64,000 bases of DNA from Rhodospirillales bacterium (GTDB taxonomy: Bacteria; Pseudomonadota; Alphaproteobacteria; Acetobacterales; Acetobacteraceae). Every line of letters starts with the position of its first letter. The stretch's first letter is position 1. Where the stretch lies: contig JANYDF010000028.1 in the NCBI GenBank assembly GCA_025359905.1, positions 1-64,000 of the forward strand, given 5' to 3'. The notes beneath the pieces were generated by a model. The model made no database searches. It was not told the DNA's origin and worked only from the letters and a program-made list of their open reading frames with translations. Made by a program: the position numbers and the translations under genes. Below are positions 8,466 through 18,000 of the stretch, piece after piece.

Positions 8466-8561
8466 GGCATCCTTCCCGGCAAGCGGTGCAATCCTGCCTT
8501 GTGGCACGCCCGCCGCGTTGCGGCCATCGCCCAGACGTTCTACCGGCTGTGCTGCGGTCGG

Positions 8562-9308
8562 CTAGGCCGCAGGCAACAGCCCGGCGCGGGCCAGGAACAC
8601 CGGAGCTTGCCGGGTGACGCGCCCGGCGTGGCGGGCCAGGAATGCAGGCAGCTCGGCCAGCTTTACCAGTTCCAGCGGGTCGTATTCGCCGTTGCCGTCT
8701 GCGGCATGGGCGGCATGAATGGCCTGCGGGCGCCAGTGGGTTTGCACCGCGATACCCAGATCGAGCACGCCACTGCCGGGGTGTTCGACGATGCACAGCG
8801 CGCGCGGGGCGGATACGGCCTCGGCGGGCAGGCCAATCTCCTCGCGCAGTTCCTCGTGCAATTGGCGCAGCGGATCGGCCGCATCGCTGCCCGCAATGGC
8901 AGCACCGGGGTCGATGCTGCCGGCGGGCGGCAACTGCCACTCGCCCGCCTGATACACCGCATTTGCCGGGCGGCGGCCGAATACGACGAAGCGCTCCGCC
9001 CCGGCGCCGCCTACGATCACCCCGCCCGCCGCCAGCGGCCGCACCGGCATCTCGGCCGCCAGTTCAGGGCGGTCCATGCGGGCGACGATGCGGCGGAATT
9101 CGGTCCAATGTCCGGTGATCAGCGATGGCGCGATGCTGTCGGCGCTGAACACCCGGCCATTGAACAGACGGCCCTGCATGCGGATTTGCGCCGCCGCCCA
9201 CAGCCGCGACACCTCGGCGTCGATGGCCGGGGCGAGCGGTGGCAGGTCGCGCACGATGCGCAGCCGCACGTCCGGGTCGATGTCGTGAACCTGCCAATTC
9301 CCGGTCAT
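8562..9308 (-). CDS. NUDIX-domain hydrolase-like protein with a variant Nudix box
   Basis: 248 residues. A beta-rich first half (residues 30-110) leads to WQLPPAGSIDPGA and then LHEELREEIGLP at about residues 152-163. This matches the Nudix box GX5EX7REUXEEXGU except that the usual Arg is His. The box would coordinate Mg for cleaving nucleoside diphosphate-linked compounds, but the substrate is unknown and the change could lower or alter activity. AAGG precedes the ATG. It is divergent from the SDR gene across 103 bp. Confidence 0.7.
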   Translation of the reverse strand: MTGNWQVHDIDPDVRLRIVRDLPPLAPAIDAEVSRLWAAAQIRMQGRLFNGRVFSADSIAPSLITGHWTEFRRIVARMDRPELAAEMPVRPLAAGGVIVGGAGAERFVVFGRRPANAVYQAGEWQLPPAGSIDPGAAIAGSDAADPLRQLHEELREEIGLPAEAVSAPRALCIVEHPGSGVLDLGIAVQTHWRPQAIHAAHAADGNGEYDPLELVKLAELPAFLARHAGRVTRQAPVFLARAGLLPAA

Positions 9309-9411
9309 GGCGCGCCTTGCGTTGTTGCCTGGACATAGCGCATCGCCCGCCCGGCTATCCTGTCGCGGCGGGCAATGCTAGTCCGCAGGCAACGCGACGG
9401 AGGAATCCAAC

Positions 9412-10179
9412 ATGACCGGCCAATTCGCCACCTATCCCAGCCTGCGCGGCCGCCAGGTGCTGATCACCGGCGGCGCCTCCGGCATCGGCGCCAGCATGGT
9501 GGAGCATTTCGTGGCCCAAGGCAGCCATGTCGGCTTCCTCGATATGGACGCCGCCGCCGCCGCCGGGCTGCTCGCCAGTCTGCCGGAGGGTGCGGTGGCC
9601 AAGTTCGCCCAGGTGGATTTGCGCGATATCGAGGCTTTGCGCGCTGCTATCGCGACGTTGCGCGGCCAGTTGGGCGGCAGCTTTACCGTGCTGGTCAACA
9701 ACGCCGCGCGCGACGACCGCCACAGCATCGATAGCGTGACGCCGGAATACTGGGACGACCGCATGAACACCAATCTGCGGCACCAGTTCTTCTGCGTTCA
9801 GGCGCTGAAAGATGAGATGATCGCGGCCGGCGGCGGTTCGATCATCAATCTCAGTTCGAACAGCTTTCTGCTCGCAACCGGCGGGATGGCGGTCTACACG
9901 GCGGCCAAGTCGGCGGTGATTGGCCTTAGCCGGGGCCTCGCCCGCGATCTGGGGCGGCACCACATCCGGGTGAACCTGCTGTACCCTGGCTGGATCATGA
10001 CCCAGCGCCAGCTCGATTTGTGGATGACGCCGCAATCGGAGGCCAAGCGGGCGGCCGGGCAATGCATCCCGGACCGCCTGTATGCGCCGGACGTAGCGCG
10101 CATGGCGCTGTTCCTCGCCGCCGACGATAGCCGGATGATCACCGCGCGCGAGTTCATCGTCGACGGCGGCTGGTTCTGA
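9412..10179 (+). CDS. SDR-family NAD(P)-dependent oxidoreductase
   Basis: 255 residues, a full classical short-chain dehydrogenase. The cofactor motif TGGASGIG is at 19-26 and NNAA at 96-99. The catalytic residues are Ser148/149, Tyr162 and Lys166 (YTAAK), and a C-terminal FIVDGGWF ends the fold. The acidic residue after the second strand (LDMD, about 44-46) favours NAD over NADP. GGAGGAA lies 7 bases before the ATG. It resembles sugar and polyol dehydrogenases of the family, but the substrate is an inference only. Confidence 0.9.
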   Translation: MTGQFATYPSLRGRQVLITGGASGIGASMVEHFVAQGSHVGFLDMDAAAAAGLLASLPEGAVAKFAQVDLRDIEALRAAIATLRGQLGGSFTVLVNNAARDDRHSIDSVTPEYWDDRMNTNLRHQFFCVQALKDEMIAAGGGSIINLSSNSFLLATGGMAVYTAAKSAVIGLSRGLARDLGRHHIRVNLLYPGWIMTQRQLDLWMTPQSEAKRAAGQCIPDRLYAPDVARMALFLAADDSRMITAREFIVDGGWF

Positions 10180-10241
10180 TGCGGCTTGCGGATTGAACAT
10201 TTCAGGAACATAGTTGCTGCCAGCGACTCGGAGTACGGGCG

Positions 10242-10493
10242 ATGGCGGCAACGGAACGAATTGTCTTTCAGCCCTACGTGCGCGGCAAACGTGGCGCGGT
10301 GGCCCCTGGTTTGGCCGTGGCGTGCCGCAGCGTGGCCGAGGCGCAGCGGCGCGCCGATAAGGCGATGATGCCCGGCGGAAAGACAATCGGCGTGCATATC
10401 GTGCGCATGTTCGCCGACGAGGAAGCCGGCGACTACAGCGAGCCGGACTATGTGGCAGCGCTCGGCGAAGTACCGGTCAGCAATAACGACTGA
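10242..10493 (+). CDS. Small hypothetical protein
   Basis: 83 residues, MAATERIVFQPYVRGKRG at the start, with GGAG about 8 bases upstream of the ATG. It has alternating basic and hydrophobic residues, and an acidic end (ADEEAGDYSEPDY). No family is recognised. It follows the SDR gene by 62 bp on the same strand and may be cotranscribed with it. Confidence 0.5.
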   Translation: MAATERIVFQPYVRGKRGAVAPGLAVACRSVAEAQRRADKAMMPGGKTIGVHIVRMFADEEAGDYSEPDYVAALGEVPVSNND

Positions 10494-10500
10494 GACTTGG

Positions 10501-12396
10501 CTATGCCGCCTTGGGCGGTGCGAGGGCGATGTTCAGCACGTGCCACGGCAGCGTGCTGACAATCCCGCCCGCTTGCTCGCTGGCCGGGCCGCCGCGCTCG
10601 CCGTTGCGGGAGATGTAGCCGCCGTCCTCCACGCCTTCCAGGCCGAGATAGCCCAGCCCCGCCGCCTCGGCGAGCAACTGGTTTTCGTAGCGGCGCACGC
10701 CGGGCGGGAACAGCTCCAGCACGCGCGCCTGCGGATGCGCCCATACGGCGGCAGCCAGGGCCGGGCCATGCACCCCGAACAGCAAATCGGCTCCGGCGGC
10801 GAGGCGGACCTGATCGCGCCAGGACGTCAGCGCCATGTCCACGGCGTTAACCTCGAACCCCGCCGCTTGCAGCAGTCCGATCAACCGGTCGCGGGCCGGG
10901 GCGGCGAATGCGGCAGCCGGGTTGGCCGGCAGGTATAGCGCCTGCAACTGGCGGCCGGGTGTGCGCTGCGGGAATTCGTTGCCGGGGATGCCAAACGCGG
11001 CGAACACCCGCGCCCGCGCTTCCGGCGTGTGGCGTTGCAGCAATGGCAAGATCCCGCCCGTCATGGTGCCGGTGGCGGCATCGCGCGCGCCGCCGTCCAA
11101 AACGATCACGGCGCGCTCGCGCACCGCGCCATCGAACCCGGCGGTGACGCGCAGACCGGGGAACAGCACCGCCAGCATTTCGGCCTGCGGCGCGAACGTG
11201 GCGCGCGCCGCCCAGGGCTGCACGCCGGCATACAGCCGCGCCAGCCGCAGCGGGGCGGGGCCGGTGCGGGCCAGCGCATACAACGCCAATACGGTTTCGG
11301 TGAACTGTGCCGGCCGGGCGATATCGTCGGGGTCACGCAGCAGCACCGCGACATCGCCCTCGATGGCGGCGGGCAACGCGCGGGCGGTCTCCCATGCGGC
11401 GTCCGGGCTGGATGCCCCGTCCGTTACGCGGATTGCCACGTCGCGCAGCCACTGGCCCGGCGCGGTTGGCGGTAGCCCTTGTGGCAGCACCGATAGCGCC
11501 AGCGGCGGCGGTGCCGCGGCAAGCTCCGGCGGCGGGCCGAGAATGAGGTCGGGGGCCGGGGTGCCGCCATCGGGTGTCAGCGGATGGCGCGTCAGCCAAT
11601 CGATGGCGTCAGGAAGTCCCGGCGCGCGGCTCAACGCCGTCAGCCAAGCGGTGCGCGCCACGGCGCGGTTGCCGCTGGCCATGGCGGCGCGGGCTACCAG
11701 CACTTCCAGCAGGGGACTGGCTTCGCCGATCAATGGCCGCAGTGCTGCGGCGTGTTCAGTCGCCGACGTCAGATCGTCCAGCAGCACCGCGCAACGATAC
11801 GACTCGACCAGATAGACCGGCAGCCCGGCATGGCCGGTGGCGCCGGGGCGGTGCTTGAAGTGGGACTCCAGCAATTCCTTCGCCTGGGCAGCCATCCGGC
11901 TGGCCAGCAGCACCCGAATGCGCCCGAGCACTTGCAATTCGACCGGCGTGAGGTTTTGGCGCGACGGCGGTGGGACGCTGGCTGCCGGTTCGGGAGGCGC
12001 GGCCGCGTCCGCCGTTGCTGGCTGGCCTGCGGGCAACGGCCGCACCCCGGCTTCATAGGGGGACGCATCGGGGTGTTCGGCGTCGTGGATCAAAGTCAGC
12101 CTGGGCTGGCGGGCGGGGTCCGGCACCGGCGGCGCGACGAGCAGGATCTCGTCGTCCGGCGGCAGGCCGGGGCCACGCGGCGCGGGCGGCGGCACGGGGC
12201 GCGAGCGGAACAAGGGCGGCGCGGGCGGGATGTCCTCAACCGGGGCGCCCGCGATGGCTTGCCACAGCCGCGACAGCAAGCCGGGGCGGCCAGACCCGGG
12301 AATAGACGAGCCGGGGTTAGACGAAGAGGACGACATGCGCGCCATATGCCACGAGTTCCCGGCAGGTGCGACCACGTTCGTGTGCGCCGTTATCAA
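10501..12396 (-). CDS. GT61-family glycosyltransferase-like protein
   Basis: 631 residues. The N-terminal third is Pro/Ala-rich and low in complexity, and residues about 150-300 look like TPR-type helices. The last 270 residues carry the glycosyltransferase family 61 (DUF563) pattern, ending with LQALYLPAN, GFEVNAVDMALTSWRDQVRLAAGADLLFGVHGPALA and a VLELFPPG strand. Such enzymes transfer sugars onto surface glycans or proteins. The longest start is a TTG whose first bases overlap the TGA of the upstream gene (TTGA), with AAGG 5 bases before it; ATG at 12345 or 12336 are alternatives. It is cotranscribed with the FkbM-like gene. Confidence 0.75.
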   Translation of the reverse strand: MITAHTNVVAPAGNSWHMARMSSSSSNPGSSIPGSGRPGLLSRLWQAIAGAPVEDIPPAPPLFRSRPVPPPAPRGPGLPPDDEILLVAPPVPDPARQPRLTLIHDAEHPDASPYEAGVRPLPAGQPATADAAAPPEPAASVPPPSRQNLTPVELQVLGRIRVLLASRMAAQAKELLESHFKHRPGATGHAGLPVYLVESYRCAVLLDDLTSATEHAAALRPLIGEASPLLEVLVARAAMASGNRAVARTAWLTALSRAPGLPDAIDWLTRHPLTPDGGTPAPDLILGPPPELAAAPPPLALSVLPQGLPPTAPGQWLRDVAIRVTDGASSPDAAWETARALPAAIEGDVAVLLRDPDDIARPAQFTETVLALYALARTGPAPLRLARLYAGVQPWAARATFAPQAEMLAVLFPGLRVTAGFDGAVRERAVIVLDGGARDAATGTMTGGILPLLQRHTPEARARVFAAFGIPGNEFPQRTPGRQLQALYLPANPAAAFAAPARDRLIGLLQAAGFEVNAVDMALTSWRDQVRLAAGADLLFGVHGPALAAAVWAHPQARVLELFPPGVRRYENQLLAEAAGLGYLGLEGVEDGGYISRNGERGGPASEQAGGIVSTLPWHVLNIALAPPKAA

Positions 12397-13664
12397 ACCA
12401 GCCTTGGCTCGATCCAGCGCGCCCAGGCCAGCCGGTGGTGGGGCGCGCCCGCCACCATCTCGGTCTGCAGTACAATATGGTAGGGCGCGGTTATCTCCGG
12501 CAGCCGCAGCGAAAGCCGGTCGTTGTATTGCGCCGCGACGGTCACTTCAGCCTGTGCGGCAACCGAGCCGTCGTTGCGCACCGCGAAGACGGAAAATACC
12601 ACGGGGAAGCCGCCCTGCAGGCCGGCATGGGTGACGCCAGAGATGAAGCGCTGATGTCCAGCCACCGGAACACCAAAAATGGCGCGCGACGGTCTGCCAC
12701 CCACGCCATTGGGGTGCAATTGGCAACTGCCGCCGCCGAACACGAAGAATCCCCAGGGCGCCTGCGGCACGTCGGTCAGGTGGAAGCCTTTCAGTCCAGG
12801 CTCCGCGCGCAGCAGCGCCAAGGGGGCGGGCAGCGCTGGCTGGGCCGTGCGTGGCTCACGGCGGGTGAACAGATCGAACGCGCCGGCGGGGCGGTGGTCG
12901 AACAAGGCCGGTGGGAAGGCGGCGGCCACCGTCTCGGCGTTGCCGGGTTTGGCGATCTCGGCCAGACGGATCAGCAGCGCGTCGCACAGCCCGATCCAGC
13001 TTTGCAGCCGGTCGGCGAAGATTTGCGTTTCCGACCCGGCGACATCGCACACGATCAGATCGGCGTGGTCCCAACCGGCTTCGGCCAGCACGTCCGAAAC
13101 GGACAGAGCAGGCAGGATGCGATAGGTGTCGATGCCTTCGTCGGCCAGCCGCACCGACCAGTCGGCCAAGCCACGGCCCATCGCGGCGAGCCGGGTGGCG
13201 CTGTGCCACGCCGCCGTATGCAGCACGCGAATGCGTGGCCATGCCAAGGTGTTCACGCGCAGCAGGCGGACATTATCCGCCAGCGGCTCAACCGCGAGGA
13301 TCTCGGCGCGCGGGTAGCGTTGCGCCAAATTCACGGCGGAATAGCCCGCATAGGCGCCCAGCAGCAGAATGCGCAGCGGCGTGGCCTGCATTTCGACGGC
13401 CAAGACGTTGTCGTTGAACACTTCGGCCAAGGCTAGCAGATCGGGTGTGCCGGAACGGATGGCCAGCGGTGCGTCTAACTCGGGCAGGCTCACCCAGAGC
13501 AGGCCGGTGTTGTTCGCGGTCAGACCCGCCAAGTGCTCGAAGTAGGCTTGCCGCACGGCGGAATCGCCAGGAGCCGCAGCCATCGCCGCTTCAAATTCGG
13601 CCTTGCGAACCAGGGCCGGGACTGGCTGGCGAGCGGTCGTTGGCGGCGGCGCGGAAGCAGACAT
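12393..13664 (-). CDS. FkbM-like SAM-dependent methyltransferase with C-terminal beta domain
   Basis: 423 residues. Residues about 95-190 show a Rossmann methyltransferase core: ILLLGAYAGYSAVNLA (motif I), AEILAVEPLADNVRLLR (motif II), and DLIVCDVAGSETQIF (motif IV), in the FkbM style. The last 130 residues are beta-rich with FGGGSCQLHPNG and GVPVAGHQRFISGV, reminiscent of a carbohydrate-binding sandwich. It is likely to methylate a glycan or glycosylated product together with the GT61 partner whose start it overlaps. AAGGA precedes the ATG by 9 bases. Confidence 0.7.
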   Translation of the reverse strand: MSASAPPPTTARQPVPALVRKAEFEAAMAAAPGDSAVRQAYFEHLAGLTANNTGLLWVSLPELDAPLAIRSGTPDLLALAEVFNDNVLAVEMQATPLRILLLGAYAGYSAVNLAQRYPRAEILAVEPLADNVRLLRVNTLAWPRIRVLHTAAWHSATRLAAMGRGLADWSVRLADEGIDTYRILPALSVSDVLAEAGWDHADLIVCDVAGSETQIFADRLQSWIGLCDALLIRLAEIAKPGNAETVAAAFPPALFDHRPAGAFDLFTRREPRTAQPALPAPLALLRAEPGLKGFHLTDVPQAPWGFFVFGGGSCQLHPNGVGGRPSRAIFGVPVAGHQRFISGVTHAGLQGGFPVVFSVFAVRNDGSVAAQAEVTVAAQYNDRLSLRLPEITAPYHIVLQTEMVAGAPHHRLAWARWIEPRLV

Positions 13665-13734
13665 TCGGGCGGTCCTTGTCGAAGCGGTGCGTAGGTAGCA
13701 TTGCCCCGTGGCCGATATTGGGCATTGTTATCCG

Positions 13735-13771
13735 CGCCGCGAGGGCGGGCGGTGCCGCCCGTGTCGCGGCG
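13735..13771 (+). promoter_or_regulatory. Strong hairpin just before the cupin ribosome-binding site
   Basis: Outer arms CGCCGCGA (13735-13742) and TCGCGGCG (13764-13771) pair perfectly. Inner arms GGGCGG and CCGCCC (13747-13752, 13755-13760) continue the stem. The GGAGAG ribosome-binding site starts 4 bases later. The position suggests an mRNA-stabilising or translation-controlling structure, although a terminator for leftward or upstream transcription cannot be excluded. Confidence 0.45.
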
Positions 13772-13787
13772 AATGGAGAGACACGAG

Positions 13788-14285
13788 ATGGCTGAGCAAG
13801 GCAACGGTGAACATGCAACGGCCGATGCACAGCATTGGCGCGAACATGGTGTACGAGTGATCAAGGGCGACCGGCTGTCGCCTGCTGCGGCCACGACGCC
13901 GGGCATGTTCCGCCAGGTGGCGATCGACCACGCTCGCGCCGGGGCGCAAAAATTATGGGCAGGCACCGTTACCATTCACCCCGATGCCAAGACTGGGGCG
14001 CATCACCACGGTGCGCTGGAAAGCGTGATTTACGTTATCAAAGGCCGGGCGCGGATGCGCTGGGGCGCGCATTTGGAGTTCGTCGCTGAAGCGGAGGCTG
14101 GCGATTTTATCTTCGTGCCGCCCTACGTGCCTCACCAAGAAATCAACGCGAGTCCCGATCAATCACTTGAATGTGTGTTGGTGCGCAGCGACAATGAGTC
14201 GGTTGTGGTCAATCTGGATATCGCAGCGGTGGAGCAGCCCGAGTCGGTCTACTGGATCGATCCGATCCACCAAGCCCCGCAGTGA
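13788..14285 (+). CDS. Cupin-domain protein
   Basis: 165 residues with a single cupin barrel. The first motif is AHHHGALESVIYVIKGRARM (His ligands and the following Glu), and the second is GDFIFVPPYVPHQEIN with a further His. Together they make the usual two- or three-His/one-Glu metal site. The reaction is not predictable; cupins include dioxygenases, isomerases and sensors. The ATG at 13788 follows GGAGAG by about 8 bases, so this start is preferred over a longer frame. It is divergent from the FkbM-like gene. Confidence 0.85.
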   Translation: MAEQGNGEHATADAQHWREHGVRVIKGDRLSPAAATTPGMFRQVAIDHARAGAQKLWAGTVTIHPDAKTGAHHHGALESVIYVIKGRARMRWGAHLEFVAEAEAGDFIFVPPYVPHQEINASPDQSLECVLVRSDNESVVVNLDIAAVEQPESVYWIDPIHQAPQ

Positions 14286-14612
14286 GGGATAAGGAATGTA
14301 ACAAAATGCGAGAATCGGGCAAATTTTAAAGCGACCCTACAGGCATCTTGTCCGGTTTTGTCGCAAAAATTGCACTCGATTTGTCAGGTTTTTACGATAA
14401 TGCAGTGATAATCGTGTGATTCGACGAAGCGTGTCGATTCCGCTTGCAAACGGCCCGCCGTGCGTATTACGAAATGGTATGCCCGCTATGATTGCAAACG
14501 TATTGCAAATTAGTGCGGCAAGTGGATATTTGAATCATCGCCGATTCGGGCGCGGCGGCTTGACCTGCCCGGGACGTTTGCACTGCGTTGAGATCGACGC
14601 TTAGGAGTTGCC
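14286..14612 (+). other. Intergenic leader region of the MarR gene
   Basis: 327 bases without a convincing gene, AT-richer than its neighbours. It contains the promoter at 14370-14398. A direct repeat of ATTGCAAA at 14491-14498 and 14502-14509 (11-base period, one helical turn) could be an operator. A 62-codon frame at 14416-14604 lacks a good ribosome-binding site and is not called. Confidence 0.5.
14370..14398 (+). promoter_or_regulatory. Putative sigma70-type promoter of the MarR gene
   Basis: TTGCAC (14370-14375), a 17-base spacer and TACGAT (14393-14398). The transcript would start near 14405 and have a leader of about 200 bases. Confidence 0.5.
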
Positions 14613-15008
14613 ATGGCTTCCACCACTCAGTTGCGCCTTCCCCAAATCCTCCGTGACACGGTGGTTAGCCTCGTGCGCCGCGAAGGTCCGGATTTGACCG
14701 CTCGCCAGTTGGCGGTGTTGCTGATCAGCTATCTTGAAGACGGCCCGCACACCGTGCGCGGTCTTGCCGCCCGCCTTGGCGTCGCCAAGCCCGCGATCAC
14801 CCGCGCGCTCGATCGTCTCGAGCAGTTCGACCTTGCCCAGCGCCGCCAGGACCCGCGCGATCGCCGCAGCATCGTCGTTGCGCGCACCAGCGAAGGTCAG
14901 ATGTATTTGGAAAATCTGCGCGAGCTGCTCGACGAAGCTGCCCGCCAAAGCACCGCGCCGCGCGCCCAGGCCGCAGCCCGTCCCGAGGATCGTATCGCCG
15001 CCGGCTAA
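14613..15008 (+). CDS. MarR-family transcriptional regulator
   Basis: 131 residues. A winged helix-turn-helix occupies residues about 27-95: LTARQLAVLLISYLEDGPHTVRGLAARLGV (helices 2-3), AKPAITRALDRLEQFDLA (recognition helix), then RQDPRDRRSIVVARTSEG (wing), the MarR hallmark. The DPRDRR wing is strongly conserved in this family. It would bind DNA as a dimer and probably autoregulate. GGAG precedes the ATG by about 7 bases. It is flanked by a long leader and a strong bidirectional terminator, so it is monocistronic. Confidence 0.9.
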   Translation: MASTTQLRLPQILRDTVVSLVRREGPDLTARQLAVLLISYLEDGPHTVRGLAARLGVAKPAITRALDRLEQFDLAQRRQDPRDRRSIVVARTSEGQMYLENLRELLDEAARQSTAPRAQAAARPEDRIAAG

Positions 15009-15029
15009 CCGGCACGCGGTTCATGACCC

Positions 15030-15066
15030 AAAACCGCCCGGTGCACCTCGTGCACCGGGCGGTTTT
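15030..15066. terminator. Strong, probably bidirectional, terminator
   Basis: CCGCCCGGTGCAC (15034-15046) and GTGCACCGGGCGG (15050-15062) form a perfect 13-bp stem with a 3-base loop. It is bounded by AAAA on the left and TTTT on the right, so it can terminate both the MarR gene and the convergent Hint gene. Confidence 0.9.
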
Positions 15067-15089
15067 GGTTTTGTGCCACTGCGGTCTCG

Positions 15090-18000
15090 TTATATGTCGT
15101 CGCATTCAACTGCCGGGCCGGGCAGCGCTGGCCCATTTGGGCGTTGCCGCATTGCCAGCCCGACGGCCCGCCCTGGCACGTCGAGCACAAAGGCGCACCG
15201 CCCCCCGGCCAGTCCGGCGCGGTCCAAGTCGGGCCGCCAATGATTGGCTACTGTCCTGCCGCACGCGGCGCCATCGCGCCACGCCAGCAAACTCACCGGC
15301 CGATCCGGCATCGCCGGGTTCAACGCCCAGCCCTCCACGCGGGTTCCATTTTGTGTGCGGTGAAAGTGCTCGATATGGCCAAGCAACGGCCCATTGGCGG
15401 CCACGGCGGCAACCCCGAATAACCGCCGCCGCAGGGTTTCCAGCGCGCCGCCGCTGTCGATGACGCGGGCATGGGCCGGGCCAGGCAGCGGGCGCCGCCC
15501 AGCTTCGCGGTCGAACAGCACCGGATCACCGGACGGCAGGAACGACTCGGCGGCCGCACCCTCGGCCCAAACGATGCTGTGTGTATCGAGGCCGATATGG
15601 TGATACGATATGTGTCCCGCCGGCGCGCGATGGATGCTGTGGCCGTTGAGCAGGGCCACGGCTGGCACCAGCACACGGCGCAGCAGCAGCGCATGCCGGG
15701 GCGACACATACAAGTCGCGCCACGGCAACCCGCCGCCCAGGGCGCCAGCGGTAATGCACACTGGCCGGAGTTCTGGCGCCGCCGTTGCATCGGCGCGGCG
15801 GGCGGCCACCCAGCGCAGGCGGCGCGGACCGCTTTGCGTGGCGACCCAGTCGCCGGGGCGTAGCTGTTCCACCGGCACGCCGCCGTCCGGGGTGGCGATG
15901 CGGGTTCCGGCGGCGAAGCACGGCACCAGTTCGATCAGACTGCCGCCGTTGCCGTCTGGCAGCACCAGGATGCTGGGTGGAGCGGAGATGCCTGCCAGCG
16001 CCAGCGTGCCGAAGCTGCCCGCAGCGCCGCTCAGCGCCAATGCGCCATTGCCGCCGCCCAGATCGATATAGCTGGCGTGGGTGACGTTGACCGCCGCAAG
16101 GTCGATGGCGTTGCCAAACGGCTCGCCTGGGCTGGCCTCCATCCCGGCAATGACCGCGCCGGTGGCAAGCGCCGGGCCGAACAATTCCAATGTTGCGTTG
16201 CCGCCGGTGAACACCACGCTGGCCGTGCCGGCGATCCCGCGCGGGGCGTAGAGCGTCGCATTGCTGCCGATCTGCACCGTACCGCCGCCGGTTATGCCGC
16301 CGCCGACCGAGAGCAGGCCGCTGGACACCGTGAGCATGCCGTCCAGATCGAGCGCCCCGGCAATGCTGCCGTACCCGGTCAACTGCGCGCCCGCCGCGAG
16401 GCTGACGCTGGTGGCGGACAGCGTCTCGCCGCTGAGCGTTTGCGTGCCGGTCAAGTGCAATGCGGCGCCGGTCCCGCTGCTCAGGGCAATCAGCGTGCCG
16501 CCGTGGCCGTCGGGCGAGGCGGCCCAGTCTTGGCCGTCATAGCCGCCCGCGACGGACAGCGTGCGCAGCACTGTGCCGCCCGCCGAGAGCGTCAGCACGC
16601 CAGCCGACCACATGGCGGCGTCGATTTGAATGCCAGCCACATCCAACACATCGCCTGCCGCGAGATTTTCCAGCGTGGCGTCCAGCGTGGCGGTGTCGAG
16701 TTCCAGCGTCGCATTGCCGCCGAACCACACCGGCAGCGTCACTGGCGCGAACACCGTGAGGGTACCGCCCGGGGCAATTTCCAGCGAACCGCTGCCGCCC
16801 ACAGGCGCGCCGATCACCAGCGCGCCGCCCTGTACGCGCAGACACCCGGCCACATCGGCCGGCGTTGCCATGCGGCCGTAGCCCGCCAGCGTGGCCCCAA
16901 CGGCAATCGCCACGGTGCCTGCCTGCGGGGCGGCCGCACCGATCACCAGGGTCGAGACGGCATCCAGCGAAAAGGTGCCCCCGGCAAGCGTGGCGGCGGC
17001 GATGTAAATGCTGGCGCCGCCGGTTGCCTCGATGGTAGCCGCGAGGCCGGTGGCGTTGGCGATTGTGGCCGCGCCTGCGCCTTCGATCGCCAGCACGCCG
17101 AACCCGGCGATGTCGCCGGCCAGCAGCACCGCACCCGGCAGCACCGCCAGCACGCCGTTCAGGGTCAAGGTGCCGATTGCGGCGTGGCCGGCGAGGGCCA
17201 CCTGATTGTTGGCGGTCAGGGCGCCAGCCGAGGAGGTGCCCGCCAATTCCAGCAAATCATTGCCGTCGCCCAGCGTAATGTCGGCCACCACCATGCCGCC
17301 GATGCTGGCGCTGGGCAGTTTGACCACGCTGCCGCCCATGCCGTCCGGGAAGCAAATGAACGTGGATGCGGCAAAATCACCCGGCAATGACAGCGCCAGT
17401 GAGCCGCCATCGGCAGCGGCGAGGGTGAGCGTGCCCGCCTGCCAAACCGCGCCGGTGACGCGGGCTTCGGCGAAAGCGATGGCGTCGCCGGGAACGAAGC
17501 CGGTCAGTGGTGCGCTGCGCGCTTGCGCCAAGGTGAGCAGATCGAGCGTCGCATTGGCGCCAGCGAAGGCGAGCGGCAACGCGGCCGGCAGCCCGCGCGG
17601 CAGATACAGCGTGCCATTGGCGCCGATGGCCAGGGCGCCGGAGCCCTCTACGCCGCCGAACAACGCCAATGCGCCGCCTTGCGCCAGCACCATGCCGTCG
17701 TTTTCAAGCGGCGCATTGATCTGGCCGCTGCCGGACACCCATGCGCCGAAGCTGATTGCGATGCTGCCCGCATCCGCCGCGCCGCCGATGGCGAAGGCCG
17801 ACGCGGCATCCAGACCGAGCGTGCCGCCCGCCAGCACCAAGCTGCCCGCGACGATGCTGCCGCCATCGAGCGCCGCCGCCTCGCCGGTTAAGGTGAGGGC
17901 GCCAGCGACCGCCAGCGTGGCGCCGCCGCCTTCGGCCAGCAACGCGCCGCTGCTCACTGTGGCGCTGGCCGCGAACAGGCTGGCCGCTCCGCTGAGCGCG

